The notes under the pieces were generated by a model. The model was not told where the DNA came from. It saw only the letters and a list, made by a program, of their open reading frames with translations, and searched no databases. Shown here one piece after another: positions 19,400 to 30,023 of a DNA stretch of 64,000 bases (position 1 is the stretch's first letter; each line of letters starts with the position of its first letter). Made by a program: the position numbers and the translations under genes. Source of the stretch: Anthopleura xanthogrammica (lineage: Eukaryota > Cnidaria > Anthozoa > Actiniaria > Actiniidae); assembly GCA_964019055.1 (NCBI GenBank), contig OZ025223.1, positions 4,764,625 through 4,828,624 of the forward strand, read 5' to 3'.

Positions 19400-20205
19400 T
19401 ATGAAATTAATATTAATATCGATAATACGTTAATTAAGAAGGTTAATAATGTGAAGTCGCTGGGCCTTACGATTGATGATCGACTATCTTGGTCTGCTCA
19501 CGTTGAAGAGCTATGTAAGAAAGTATCCTCAGCTATTGGGGCTCTAAAAAGAGTCAGACCTTTTATCCCTCACTCTACTGCTGTACAGATCTACAATGCT
19601 CTAATTCGCCCCCATTTTGATTATTGTAGTACTGTATGGGATGGGTTATGTGGCCAATTATGCGACAAACTACAAAAGCTGCAAAATCGTGCGGCTAGGA
19701 TTATCATGAAAGCTAGTTACGAAGTTCGATCCAGTACGTTTCTTGATTCTTTAGGCTGGGGCAAACTCTCAGTGAGACGCAAGAAACAAAAAGCGTTGGT
19801 AATGTTTAAGTGCTTAAATGGTCAAGCTCCACAGTACTTATGTAATATCTTTGACCATTATAGCACAAGTTATGACCTTAGAGATCCTAGATATGAAACT
19901 TGCTATACCCAAGCCTCGCACCGATTATCTAAAGCGCAGCTTCAGCTATAGTGGAGCTATCTTATGGAACGACTTACCACAAAGCGCAAAGAAATCGAAA
20001 TCCATAAAGCATTTTAAAAACGAGCTTGACAAAATCTTTATGGAATAATGGCATTGAGATTCCACACGGCAATCTTGTAAAACAGTAGACGAATTTGATT
20101 TTACATATATATGTATCACTTTATATATTATTATTTTATTATTGTACATATATTTTACTGATGATTTACCGTGTTTAAATAAACTATGTATGTATGTATG
20201 TATGT
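19400..20205 (+). mobile_element. 5'-truncated LINE, 3' part of reverse transcriptase
   Basis: The frame from about 19451 reads KSLGLTIDDRLSWSAHVEEL, then ALKRVRPFIP, RPHFDYCSTVWDG, LQKLQNRAARIIMKASYEVR and RRKKQKALVMFKCLNGQAP, the thumb and C-terminal region of LINE RTs. A shift near 19890-19930 moves the end (SYSGAILWNDLPQSAKKSKS) to another frame that stops at 20046. The 3' end is AAATAAACTATGTATGT followed by (ATGT)n at 20183-20205, a simple-repeat tail. The catalytic RT blocks are absent, so this is a dead-on-arrival copy of a family different from the one at 9.7-13.3 kb. Confidence 0.85.
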
Positions 20206-20284
20206 AACCGCGCGGATGTCAATTATTTTCCCTTTAAACTACAAGTAAGACAAACATACTACGGGTTATATGGTAGGTTCGTTG

Positions 20285-21205
20285 CGGACCCAGAAACGCT
20301 CAGACTTGAATTGTAATTTTTCTAACAATAAGAGTGTGCACTTAGACGATTATAACAGCATTTTAGAGTACTTTTCGTGTTTCTTTTCTGGTATTTCATC
20401 TTCGAGACGTCTAGCTTCACCTTTTTCGTCAGTCACTAAAAAAATCTCGACATTTCGTTGTAAATTTGACGGATGAAAACCACCAAAACACGAAAAAAAG
20501 TGCCGTGGCTGGAGGTTGTATAATAATAATAAATATAATTAACTTCGCTTTCAAATTCACTTTTAAATTTCATTCGGCTGAAAAATATATTTGTTTAAAA
20601 ATTTAGATAAAGTTACATGCACCTAATTGCAAGAATGTCGTCATATAAAAATAAAAAAAATTGGAATTAAATATTTTTCGAAAACAGATGCCTAATTATT
20701 GGCACTGTTTTGAAGGTTATATGAACTATTTTCTTTGAACATTTTGCTATTTTTTCAACCTTTTTTTAGTATTTTAATCATTTTTTTCCAATCTCGTAAA
20801 AACGTAGAAGGATTTTTATATGCGTTCTAAGAACCTTCATTATATTATCATATAAGAATCAAAAGTAATAATTTAGAAATAAAATCTTAGAAATAATAAC
20901 ATTAAATAACACAATAACTAACTACAAAATCGCTAGAAAAGAACTGAAACCACGCTGTTATCAGTACATGCGTTGACTTTCCTTTTTTATCAAAAATATC
21001 ATGACTCATCTCGATCGGTTCTTGTAACATAAAACTCGTATTATTTTTGTATTTTTTCTCTTACTTTTGTGAGCTTTGCTATTTTTGCAGTTTGCGCTAA
21101 ACCCGTGAAACCAATAGTACTAATTAGCACTAATTAAACAATAGAAAACAATAGAATTAGTAAAGATCTAGAGTGCATTTAATCACTCTAACGGCAGTGT
21201 TGAGT
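20285..21205. repeat. Second copy of the 13.8-17.5 kb duplicated segment
   Basis: Three blocks found apart at 13780-14029, 14605-15150 and 17405-17505 lie contiguously here. This is either the ancestral compact order or a deletion product. It contains no peptide exons and no sulfatase exon. Confidence 0.7.
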
Positions 21206-21291
21206 AGAGATAGAGATATAAATAGATAGAGATAGATAGAGATAGATAGAGATAGATAGAGATAGATAGAGATATAGAGAGATAGATAGCT

Positions 21292-21387
<96 letters not shown>

Positions 21388-21388
21388 A
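21206..21388. repeat. (GATA)-type, (GA)n and G-run compound microsatellite
   Basis: GATAGATAGA repeats pass into a long (GA)n, about 21301-21377, that ends in a run of about 11 G. The purine-only strand with mirror symmetry could form triplex DNA. It has no coding value. Confidence 0.9.
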
Positions 21389-21489
21389 ACAGACAGACAG
21401 CAAGGCAGACAGAGAGATACGCCCCTTGTGGAAATCCGCCTTATTAGTTGACGGGGCAAGCGTGTTAAAATAAAGTTTTACCTATGTAC

Positions 21490-21779
21490 CTACAGTAAAA
21501 ATCAAAAGTGTTGATACTCTACCTCATAATGTTGGAAAAACTAAGCATGCAGTGTAAGAAAAAGCGCTTTAAAAATCGTTTATAAACTAAATCCCCCCTC
21601 CCCCAATCAATGTTGTTCCTTGAGAATGTGGCTAGCTCACGGTACCCAACTTTGGCCATTTAGACAACATTGCAAGGGGAGGGGAGGGGGAGCGGACAGT
21701 GGACATCTGTCATTTCACACAGCCAATTTTGGGAGCATTATAGGGGTAGTGTATCAAAACATTTCGATTTTTACTGTAG
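21490..21779. mobile_element. Palindromic MITE
   Basis: CTACAGTAAAAATC starts the left arm and GATTTTTACTGTAG ends the right arm; the inverted match extends about 45 bases. The interior contains oppositely placed C-rich (21591-21604) and G-rich (21676-21692) tracts. It has no ORF. Confidence 0.65.
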
Positions 21780-21789
21780 ATTGAAAGCG

Positions 21790-22390
21790 AGCGAACTACT
21801 TCGAAGTTAGTCAAAGGTAACTACGTAGAAGGTAAATAAATTCCATCCTTAGAAGCATAGGGCACAGGAAACCCAATCCCCGTACCGGTGCAAATAGCAC
21901 CTACGAATTCACCATATGGTGCATTTCTTAATTGTTTTTAACAGTTCACATAATTTTTTTCCCCAAGAGAATGGTGGCTTGGGTTTTCTCTTATGACGTA
22001 GGTACAGCCTGTCTTCACTTTATAAACAAACACAGTGCTTTATGGATATTTTTTCCCGTTGAGAATTACAGAGGGACCAGAAACTGCACGAACAATGAAC
22101 AGTGCACACCAGGGGAGAATTACTAGTATGTACATAAAGCCGATTGAGGGAAGGATTAGGAAGAGCTCGTATAATCGCCTACCTTTTAATTACGATTTTG
22201 TTTATTTATTTCAACACTATGATTATTATAACAAAACGTTTGTCAGTTTTTTTGAGGGGTACATCTGCATAACAGTTATTATAAAATTGATGTAACATTA
22301 AACAGTGGGCCCTTAAACTTAACATTAAACCCTCATAAAACCCTCATAATCAGATTTTTAGCCTTAATATATTTTTTAACGCAATTTTTT
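21790..22390. other. Intergenic, no gene recognised
   Basis: Unique-looking sequence with small open frames and no supporting splice sites or homology. Confidence 0.35.
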
Positions 22391-22396
22391 TTGCTA

Positions 22397-22665
22397 TTGC
22401 CGGATTTCAAGTCGAGAGGGGCTGGGTACGAGTTCCTAAATTGTGACGATGGCAACACAAAACTCCCATAGTCAAAAAGAGCACATCGAGCTATACAAAA
22501 CTCCGAAGTTTGGTGTTAATCGGATCGATATTGAACGACTTACAGCCATTCAAAAATACATAGTGTCAGGACACCATACATTTCTTTGTAAATTCTAACA
22601 TTTGTGTTGTCATCGTCACAATTTAGGAACTCGTACCCAGCCCCTCTTGACTTGAAATCCAGCAA
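22397..22665. mobile_element. MITE with 65-bp terminal inverted repeats
   Basis: The left arm, TTGCCGGATTTCAAGTC then GAGGGGCTGGGTACGAG, is matched by the inverted right arm ending CTTGAAATCCAGCAA. The arms are over 90% alike by eye for about 65 bases. The target duplication is not resolved. Confidence 0.75.
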
Positions 22666-22796
22666 TTATAACTTTAAGCATTAAAAAATGGTCCCATGAA
22701 TTTAAGATTATACCCTATCTACACCCTCGTCTTACATGCAAAGCCAAGCTGCCCTAATATTCAATACGCATAGAATTGGACAAAGATCAAGTCTTG

Positions 22797-23098
22797 CCAG
22801 GTCTAGTCACAGGAAGCCCAAACAATGTTTTTGTACCTTATTACAATGGAATATATGTGAAATTATGCATCGTAAGAATATCTGAAGTAGTTCTTGTAGT
22901 TTGCTTACCAATATTTGCGTGTGTGTATTTGCTGCTGTGCTTCGTCTCTGTATGCGAATTGGAGCCAATCCGACGAGTCCGTAAAATGCATAAAACTACA
23001 AAAAATACTTCAGATATTCTTACGATACATAATTCCACATACATTCTATATATTGTAATGAGGTACAAAAACATTGCTTGGGCTTCCTGTGGTCTATT
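22797..23098. mobile_element. Palindromic MITE with ~100-bp arms
   Basis: CACAGGAAGCCCAAACAATG on the left and its near-complement CATTGCTTGGGCTTCCTGTG on the right bound arms of about 100 bases that continue inward through ACGATACATAATT-type sequence. GTCTA occurs outside both ends and may be a target duplication. The 108- and 89-residue frames here are products of the palindrome. Confidence 0.7.
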
Positions 23099-23279
23099 GT
23101 GACACTTCATTCTCTTTGTTACCAGTTTTACTCGTCTACGTACCTAACACCCTTCATGGACCTTAAGAAAGCTCCTTCGTCCTAGTAATCATGACATTTA
23201 TAACATTTCTATTTGTAGTGTATAATTACATTCATCAATAATAGAAAAGAACATAATGAACGTTCATTCCTGTTCGATT

Positions 23280-24098
23280 CTAACCGACGGGTTTCAGACA
23301 TCTACGATCGCATCCATCCATACAACATCTTAGTCCTAATCCAGGGTGCAATGCATTGCATTTCTCATCGTTCTTACATTCATCGTCTGGTTCTGGTGGA
23401 CATTCAGAAGGTGGAGGGTAGATTGGGCACCTAGGTGGTGGCGGAGGCGCCTTCCCTGGAATTTGAATCATGCACAACTGACTAGCGCATTTTGTTGAGC
23501 AACACTTTACAAATGCCTTCAACACGGGATACTTCTGTTCGCAGTCTGCATCAGTGTTGCAATTTTGTCGAAAGTAATCATCTTCATAACAAATTGCTGA
23601 AGGAGGAATCAATGGGCAATACCCTTCTATACGTTCACGAACAGACTCAACGATAGGAGGAATGCACCTAAAACCGCATGCATCACTACAGCACTTCAGG
23701 CCTTCTCCAGGGAATTTTGCATCACAACTGGCATCGTTTTGGCATTCTTGGTCTGGTCCTGGAGGAGAAGTGCTCGAGGGAGGGTTGGTGGGGCACTTTG
23801 CAACCATTTTGGTAAGAATCGTCAAGTTTTTAAGTAATTTTTCTTGGCTTAATACTTCTACCACCAACTCTATAGGAGACACACACCTTCTGCCGCAACT
23901 CTCACAGCATTTAAAGCCCTTACCAGGATGACTTACTTCACATTCTTGATCATTACTGCAAGAATATTCTGGAAGTCCACAAGAAAAAGGACGTGGTGGG
24001 CACTTTGTTACAGTATGTAAAAAACACTGCACGAGTTCAAGGTCCAAATGCGCCAGTAGAAAAACCAACCAAATTATTGTGCACTTCAGATTAGCCAT
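23280..24098 (-). CDS. Secreted four-WAP-domain protein 1
   Basis: The chosen ATG at 24098 opens MANLKCTIIWLVFLLAHLDL, a signal peptide; the longer frame upstream crosses a splice acceptor (tttatttatctag) at 24113-24112, so its extra residues are intron. About 272 residues follow the WAP (four-disulfide core) pattern: domain 1 from KCPPRPFSC, domain 2 from KCPTNPPSST, domain 3 from YCPLIPPSAIC, domain 4 from RCPIYPPPSEC to a stop after KPVG. Domains 1, 3 and 4 have eight cysteines; domain 2 lacks the second, leaving its usual C7 partner unpaired. WAP proteins are commonly protease inhibitors or antimicrobials; the substrate is unknown here. Paralogues lie at 30.0 and 44.8 kb on the same strand. 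Confidence 0.85.
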   Translation of the reverse strand: MANLKCTIIWLVFLLAHLDLELVQCFLHTVTKCPPRPFSCGLPEYSCSNDQECEVSHPGKGFKCCESCGRRCVSPIELVVEVLSQEKLLKNLTILTKMVAKCPTNPPSSTSPPGPDQECQNDASCDAKFPGEGLKCCSDACGFRCIPPIVESVRERIEGYCPLIPPSAICYEDDYFRQNCNTDADCEQKYPVLKAFVKCCSTKCASQLCMIQIPGKAPPPPPRCPIYPPPSECPPEPDDECKNDEKCNALHPGLGLRCCMDGCDRRCLKPVG

Positions 24099-24130
24099 CG
24101 TCTTCTTGGTACTAGATAAATAAAAGAACA

Positions 24131-25560
24131 ATTTCAGAATGATTGGTTATTGAAAATTTGCCTAGCGTTGCAACACTTAGTTTTTGGAACTCCAGCTGAA
24201 TTGCGATAAAAATGAATAGAACGAGATAAACAAGCCCCGCCCCCTCACATGATTGACAGAACAGAAACCTCCCAAAGCAAACTGAGATTAAAAAACAATG
24301 ATGTTGATGATGATGACAAAAATAACATGATGGTAATGATAATTTAATGATAATTAGATAAAAAATAATGATGATGACGATGACAAGAATGAGAATAATA
24401 TATTATAAATAATTTGATGATAGCGATAAATAAGTGAAAATAAAAATAACTTTCAAAACTTTGTTTCAAAATTAGTAAAAATTCTGAGTGTTTCATATTT
24501 GATATGACATGTTTCGGCAGTCAGTTTCAAGATAAATTCGAAAAAAAAAACACGAATATATGGGCAATGCTTATAGTAGCCAACCTTAACTTGGTAATTG
24601 TTGGTACTGATTTCTAATTGTTGTAATAGCTGGGTTTCAATCAACTGATAAAAGTCTTTGAATCTCATTATCTGCTCCAAATGGTGGTCAAACACTGACC
24701 ACCATGTGCTGTCAGCCAGAAAGAATTATATTGAAAACTTGTGATTCAGCTGATGAACATTCTACACGAGACAGGAAATGACGTCAAGTGAAACCCAGCT
24801 ATAGGGCTGCGTGGCTATTCTAAAAAATAGCCCGCTTAATAGCTATAGATGCATGACTCAGACAAATGTAATATTATACCGAAAAGAAAACGGAGAAAAA
24901 CATTTTATTTTTTTAATTTTTTATTTCAAAGCATTGCTTTTCAAAAAAAATAAGTTGTCATTAAAAAACAAACGGGAGAAATCGGACTCAAGGAGAAGAG
25001 AGATTCGGTTTGTTTGTCTGAGTTTGACGTCACTGCCACGAAAAGTGCATGCCTTATTTAAGAAGTAAATCCCGATTTTGTACATTTTGGACTATACAGA
25101 GGAATCATACCTATAAAACCGCAAAAATGCAAATGAAAATAACTTTTGAGTTTTTGTTTTACTTACAGACGTCCAAATGAGATTAAATAACAATAGAGCT
25201 GTTAAGTTGTGACGTATTTCCGGTAGGTCCAACTGTTCATAAAAAAAACCGCTAAAATAGAGCGAAAAATGTTCTCAATAATTTAACCTCCGCCTAAAAC
25301 AACTAGACTTTGGACAACAAATTCTTTGGACAACAAATTTTTTTGACTGAAGTATGATCAGGCTTAATCTGGACGAAAGTTTTAGTTTTCAAAATGTACT
25401 CCGTCAGAGTACTAGTTTCTATAGCGATATGTTTGAATCGCCTGACTGTGCTTGTCCTTTGATTGTAACTCCCGGATTATTTTAAACCAAATTGCACTCC
25501 ACTCATGTTCTATTACCACTCCATTAAAATGGGGTTTGAAATAAAATTTGAAATATATAA
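24131..25560. other. Probable intron and flank of WAP gene 1
   Basis: The first 110 bases upstream of the acceptor are conserved in all three WAP paralogues (cf. 30905-31035 and 47710-47830). After this, imperfect GATGAT/AATAAT repeats occur at 24297-24440, and otherwise no feature is seen. Confidence 0.45.
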
Positions 25561-25682
25561 TTAAATACAACTGATAATAATATAAATGAGAGCGATGATT
25601 AAGGGCCTATGTTCCGACACAAGGAACGGAGAGGGTCAGGTCAGTCAAGTCATAATAATATAAACTAATAAATATATTTTAC

Positions 25683-25756
25683 CTGTAGTCGCGTAGTTCC
25701 AACAGTTGTGACACTGGCTCGTATGGTCTGATCCCTTAGGTGTCACAGTATTTATA
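25683..25756 (-). promoter_or_regulatory. Candidate promoter and 5' exon of WAP gene 1
   Basis: On the minus strand a perfect TATAAATA (25756-25749) is followed by about 65 bases ending in a donor ACTACAG|GTAAAAT at 25683/25682. The donor can pair with the acceptor 13 bases before the WAP 1 start codon, giving a 1.57-kb intron. The same block lies upstream of WAP 2 (34460) and WAP pseudogene 3 (48475). That co-occurrence is the main evidence; it is also part of a dispersed inverted repeat, so the role is inferred. Confidence 0.45.
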
Positions 25757-26060
25757 TGTCTGGGTAGAGCGTAACTGATACGTCGATCTATCATGAACAT
25801 TACTGAATGTTTATAATGTTCTTTTCAAGCCGGTAACATGGAAATTAGCAGGCATAATTACACTAATATGCGGTTAGGAACTTTTGCCAGGATAGGACTG
25901 AAGCAGAATTAGACTGTCGTCATTATTGGTGATCGTTGTTGTTGGTGGAAAGGAAGTGACAGTCACATCAAGGCATAATTTCACTGGTATGCTTTGAGGT
26001 TAGGAGCTTTTGCCCCCGCTTTTGCCTGAGGCAAGGACTGAATTCGAATCAAAATTAGTC
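25757..26060. repeat. Internal part of the TATA-bearing repeat, with tandem sub-repeats
   Basis: Two units of about 135 bases, each containing GGCATAATT…TATGC…GGTTAGGA…CTTTTGCC and AATTAG.CTGTC.TCAT, follow one another. The same units occur at 48620-48830, and in inverted order at 34640-34800 and 40550-40730. Confidence 0.65.
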
Positions 26061-26282
26061 TGTCTTCATCATTGCTTAGTGTTGTTATTGGTGATCCCTG
26101 TGCTGATAACAAGAGGTTTGTCCAAAAAATGGAAATCTGAACGTTTTCGTGGTAACTCTCATATCCCAAAAAGCGATACAAATATAATTTATGATATTAA
26201 ATTATCCTATCGAGGAATACTGTTTACTTGAGATCTAAGAATCTTACAATTCATTTCCACAGTTTTAGAGCATTTTCCAATT

Positions 26283-26420
26283 CGTAACATGCCGCTGTGT
26301 TCATTGATTACAGACTCATTCACTCAGGGTTAGCCTCATTTTAGCGTCAAAATATTCACAAATACCAACAGTAAAGTAAAGAATACACAACTTCAACAAT
26401 ACAAACTCTTTGAAATTCCA
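26283..26420. repeat. Dispersed repeat, homologous to 2080-2230
   Basis: Aligned to the earlier copy around CCGCTGTGTTCATTGATTAC and the AAAGTAAAGAAT run. No function is recognised. Confidence 0.55.
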
Positions 26421-26532
26421 CAGACTTTCACTGGAAACACATGAATATTCAAGATAATTCCATACGAAATCGAGGCTTAGCCTGAGCAACAGAGAACTTG
26501 AAACTGGAGTATTTTAGCTGACCCCTCTCCAA

Positions 26533-27629
26533 TAGCCTCCTGCGCCGCCGCTGTGAGGCGCTTCCGGTTCCCCTCATTCCCCCACTAGCGTCTGCTCCAA
26601 CTGGAACGACATTCTTTTCTATGAATTTGACCGATCAGAGAGAGCCACACAAAAGCTTGTGGGTACGACCTTGAACTTGGCCGTCTTTCCCTAGAGAATG
26701 AACGTATGGATGACTATTATAGCAAAGTATAGTTAATAGTCAACTATGAGCAAAGTAAGCCAGGATTTTTGTATAAATATTTTCAAAATTCATCAGAAAA
26801 AAGCCATTTATGCCGTAAAAATAAAGACGTTATTGTGAATCTTTCCTACTTGATGATATTGATTATCCTCGTCATTGAAATATTAATCTAGTATAGGAAT
26901 CACGCTCGTTTAAATGTATTAAAATTACTGAGCTACAATGTACAAGTAAATAAACCCTACGAGCTGTCTCTCTTCTACTATTCCTCGGTCCCTCACAATA
27001 TAATGTAGGACTACATGACAATATATTTGAACTTTTCACGAGTATTTTTATACTAAACACACCGCATTACGAAAAGTCCACTCTCGTTGACAGAGTTTTT
27101 AAAAATCACTAATTCCTTCGGTAAACTAGTGAAATAAATATTAGACTAATACACTTTAGAAAAAACCTACTAATGGTCTATCACCAATCGAGCCCTGTGA
27201 TTGGCTGAGCTACTAGGGGTCTATTAGTGATAGACCTCTAGTAGCGAAAAGCGCCGGTTTTGAAAACCAAAAAATATATATTTAAAGCAAAATCCAATAC
27301 TTTTTGCATCCTTTTATTGGACCGATTAGTAGGTTTTTACTAAAACAATTAGACCTTTCGCCCTCATGGCCTACGAGTCAATAATCATTCGGACTCGAGG
27401 ACTAATTGTTAATTAGTATACCCTAATTTCATTGTATTTGACAATCTAGCAATTATTATCTCACAGGTTTAGCGACTTCACTATCTAACTAGCACTATAA
27501 ACAGCAACGGCTACTCTAAATTGGCTAATAGAAAACAATGTAGAAAGGAATGTTGTTCCAGTTGGAGCAGACGCTAGTGGGGGAATGACGGGTACCGGAA
27601 GCGCCTTACAGCCGCTGCGCAGGAGGCTA
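26533..27629. mobile_element. hAT-like non-autonomous transposon with 8-bp target duplication
   Basis: Inverted ends of about 95 bases start TAGCCTCCTGCGC and end GCGCAGGAGGCTA, with shared inner sequence GTCTGCTCCAACTGGAAC and its complement. CTCTCCAA occurs immediately outside both ends (26525-26532 and 27630-27637), an 8-bp direct target duplication. The 1.1-kb interior has no transposase and holds a further palindromic element at 27153-27345. Confidence 0.85.
27153..27345. mobile_element. Palindromic element nested in the hAT-like element
   Basis: TTTAGAAAAAACCTACTAAT on the left returns as ATTAGTAGGTTTTTACTAAA on the right. An inner hairpin, GGTCTATTAGTGATAGACC, lies near 27210. A further hairpin of the same general kind follows at 27345-27420. 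Confidence 0.65.
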
Positions 27630-27639
27630 CTCTCCAATT

Positions 27640-28220
27640 GTCTAAAAGTACAAATTGCAGTTCATACTAGAAAATTATGGAGCATAGGGTCGTGATCATT
27701 CACTTCTTGCAATTAAATTTAAAAGGGGTACTTCATATCACAGATATTGTTGTTTAAAAATCAATTCATATCACGCTAGACATCCAATGCATACCAACAA
27801 CCTCTTTAACTTCCTCTGAAAATCCCAGGTTCTTAAATACAGATTTTTATTGTATGCAACCTAGAAGCTATCCGACAAGACGTCGACCACTGAGTCCCTT
27901 TACTAACCTGTGAGTATAGTCTCATTAAACAAAATATAAGGAAGTTATGAGAACATACTTACGGCACATAGCCAACATTTGTTTAAATTTTAGTTCTTCA
28001 ACAGCAAAATCTGCTCTGCCGGCCTTTTAGGATGGCGAGGGAGTGATTTGTCAGCAGGAAAGATAAATAAAAACGTCGCCGGATAACTGACGTCTAAGAA
28101 GTATGATAATAATAACAATAATAATATAATAATAACTTTATTAACGTGTCTGGCTAGGTATTTAGTTTATACAACTAATTGGGGACACTAAAGAAGCTCG
28201 TGCTGGAATTAATCAAATAT
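27640..28220. other. Intergenic, no gene recognised
   Basis: AT-rich, with a small (AAT)n near 28105. No exon or element ends were identified. Confidence 0.35.
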
Positions 28221-28229
28221 AACTGTAAA

Positions 28230-28440
28230 TATTTGAATCATAAATCCTACCCTAAAGTCTCTTCATACACTAATAGTAATAAAAAGAAAAACGTTTATTG
28301 AGCGTGATCTTTTGGAGGCCCAAATTAATAAGCACTTACCGGATGTCGTGGATTCCCACACGAAGGTCTTGGCATTGATTGTGACACAGGAATAATATCA
28401 TCATATCCACCAACCCAGCATAAATTAGAACGTTAAAGGG
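28230..28440. repeat. Segment shared with 49195-49390, with an orphan splice donor
   Basis: The two segments align around AAACGTTTATTGA and GGTCTTGGCATTGATTGTGA. On the minus strand this copy has a near-consensus donor (ATCCG|GTAAGTGC at 28341/28340); the other copy has lost it. It may be an unrecognised exon of a minus-strand gene, for example an alternative 5' exon of WAP gene 1, but no reading frame decides this. Confidence 0.4.
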
Positions 28441-29450
28441 GTTAGAGTTTGGTCTTTTATCATTCCATTTAAGCATTTCCGTTTTTCCTTCTCGGCGTAG
28501 AATGTTTCGTCATGCAGCAATAGTCCGTTCTGAAAGACCCAAATTATTATACCATCTATTAGATATACCATGGACAATCTTCATTGGTATATGTCACGCC
28601 TGTGAGCAGCGTCATCGTCTTGGTTTTCCAGATCTTCCTCAAGAAAAGTATGTTTCAGTTAATGGGGGACTAAAGTTTTTCATCTCTAGCCTCATCCTTC
28701 TGTGAGAAGAGTTTCTAGTTGGTTCTCTCCTTTTTCTCCTGGCATGGTTCTCCGGATTTCCTCCCTCCTCAAAAATCAACTTCTAAATTCCAATTCGACG
28801 AGGGCCACAGGTTTGTTAGCCACTGGCTATTAAGTGTTACCCTCGTAAGAACAAGGAAGTCTTCTTTTCTCACGCATAAACCATGGTGCAAAAATAGTCT
28901 TATCGAATATCATCCTTTGGCTCTGACAACCGTTTTTGAAATAGGTGTATATTACATATTATTATCATATTATCGGTCGTCTGTTTGTTACACTAATTTC
29001 CTTTTTTTATTATTATTATTTCTACAGTGTTTCAATCAATTCCCAGTTGGAATAGTGTACATTCACCTGGACATAGGAGCCGACGGAGGGAGAGGTAAGG
29101 AAGGCTAGTCTCACTGTGGCTAATATATATATGAGAAACAGTTGGCATGTCCTATCAGTTTACTTCCAACCTTCAAACGAAAAGGACGTGTTTTCTTCGC
29201 TCTCAAGTCTAACTTAAGGCTACGTAACAATTTTGAATTCAGAAAACTTCATATGGGCAGGTATAGTAGTACCGTGTTTGGCTAATTGCTTGGGTCTGTG
29301 TTACTATAATTTTGTTTCTAGTCATTGATGCTTGGAAATTTTCAATCCGTGATTTTATGCACGTGCACTATGCTATTCTGGCCTTGTCAAATCTTTTGTA
29401 TTTCCAGTCTTTGTTTGTCACGAGATATTTGGCTTAGTACACCTTTTGCT
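28441..29450. other. Intergenic, no gene recognised
   Basis: Contains a 129-residue frame at 28719 and a 67-residue frame at 28502, with no recognisable homology or splice support. I do not call either. Confidence 0.35.
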
Positions 29451-29454
29451 GTTC

Positions 29455-29845
29455 ATTAGCAGAAAATGTACATTCATTTGTGCCAATAGTTGTATCAATA
29501 ACGCTTAATGTACTTTCATCAACGCCACAAGTAACATCATTAGCGCGGATCAACTTTCAATAACGATATTTGAATATGCGTGTACATTCATGAGTATCAA
29601 TGGACAATCAATAGTGCGTTTGTACGTTCATATGCGTGGAATGCACTTTCTTTAGCGCGCAGTTAAACTTCAATAACACGAATCGACAAACAGTTGCGTT
29701 TATTGACCATCGTTTACCCAAAAGTGAACATTCATTAGTACGATTAACATAAGCATTGACAATCTATAACGCGTTTGGGCAATCATGAGCATCAATATTA
29801 TATTCATTATCATGCTTCGACAAACATTTGCATGATTCAAATAAA
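29455..29845. repeat. Degenerate tandem repeat, roughly 22-bp period
   Basis: A loose unit resembling ACATTCATTAGCGCGAAT recurs about 16 times with strong divergence (for example cgcttaatgtactttcatca, agtgcgtttgtacgttcata and agtacgattaacataagc). The period wanders between about 19 and 26 bases. There are no exact repeats and no spacers, so it is not a CRISPR. Confidence 0.55.
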
Positions 29846-30023
29846 CAATAAGATGTTTTTACTTTTTATGGAAATGGCCGACATGGCCCTTGACTATGTA
29901 TTCAGTTTTTTAGGTTATCGATGACGAAAATTGTCGTCTTTTGCATTTTTTAAAAGTTCAGAAGTTGGTTTACAATTTCAGGAAATTGAATTTGATTGCT
30001 TTAAATGCGCCGGAGAACTAGTA

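Noticed and set aside
22776..23110. Overlapping 108- and 89-residue frames on both strands
   Set aside because: They are mirror products of the palindromic element 22797-23098.
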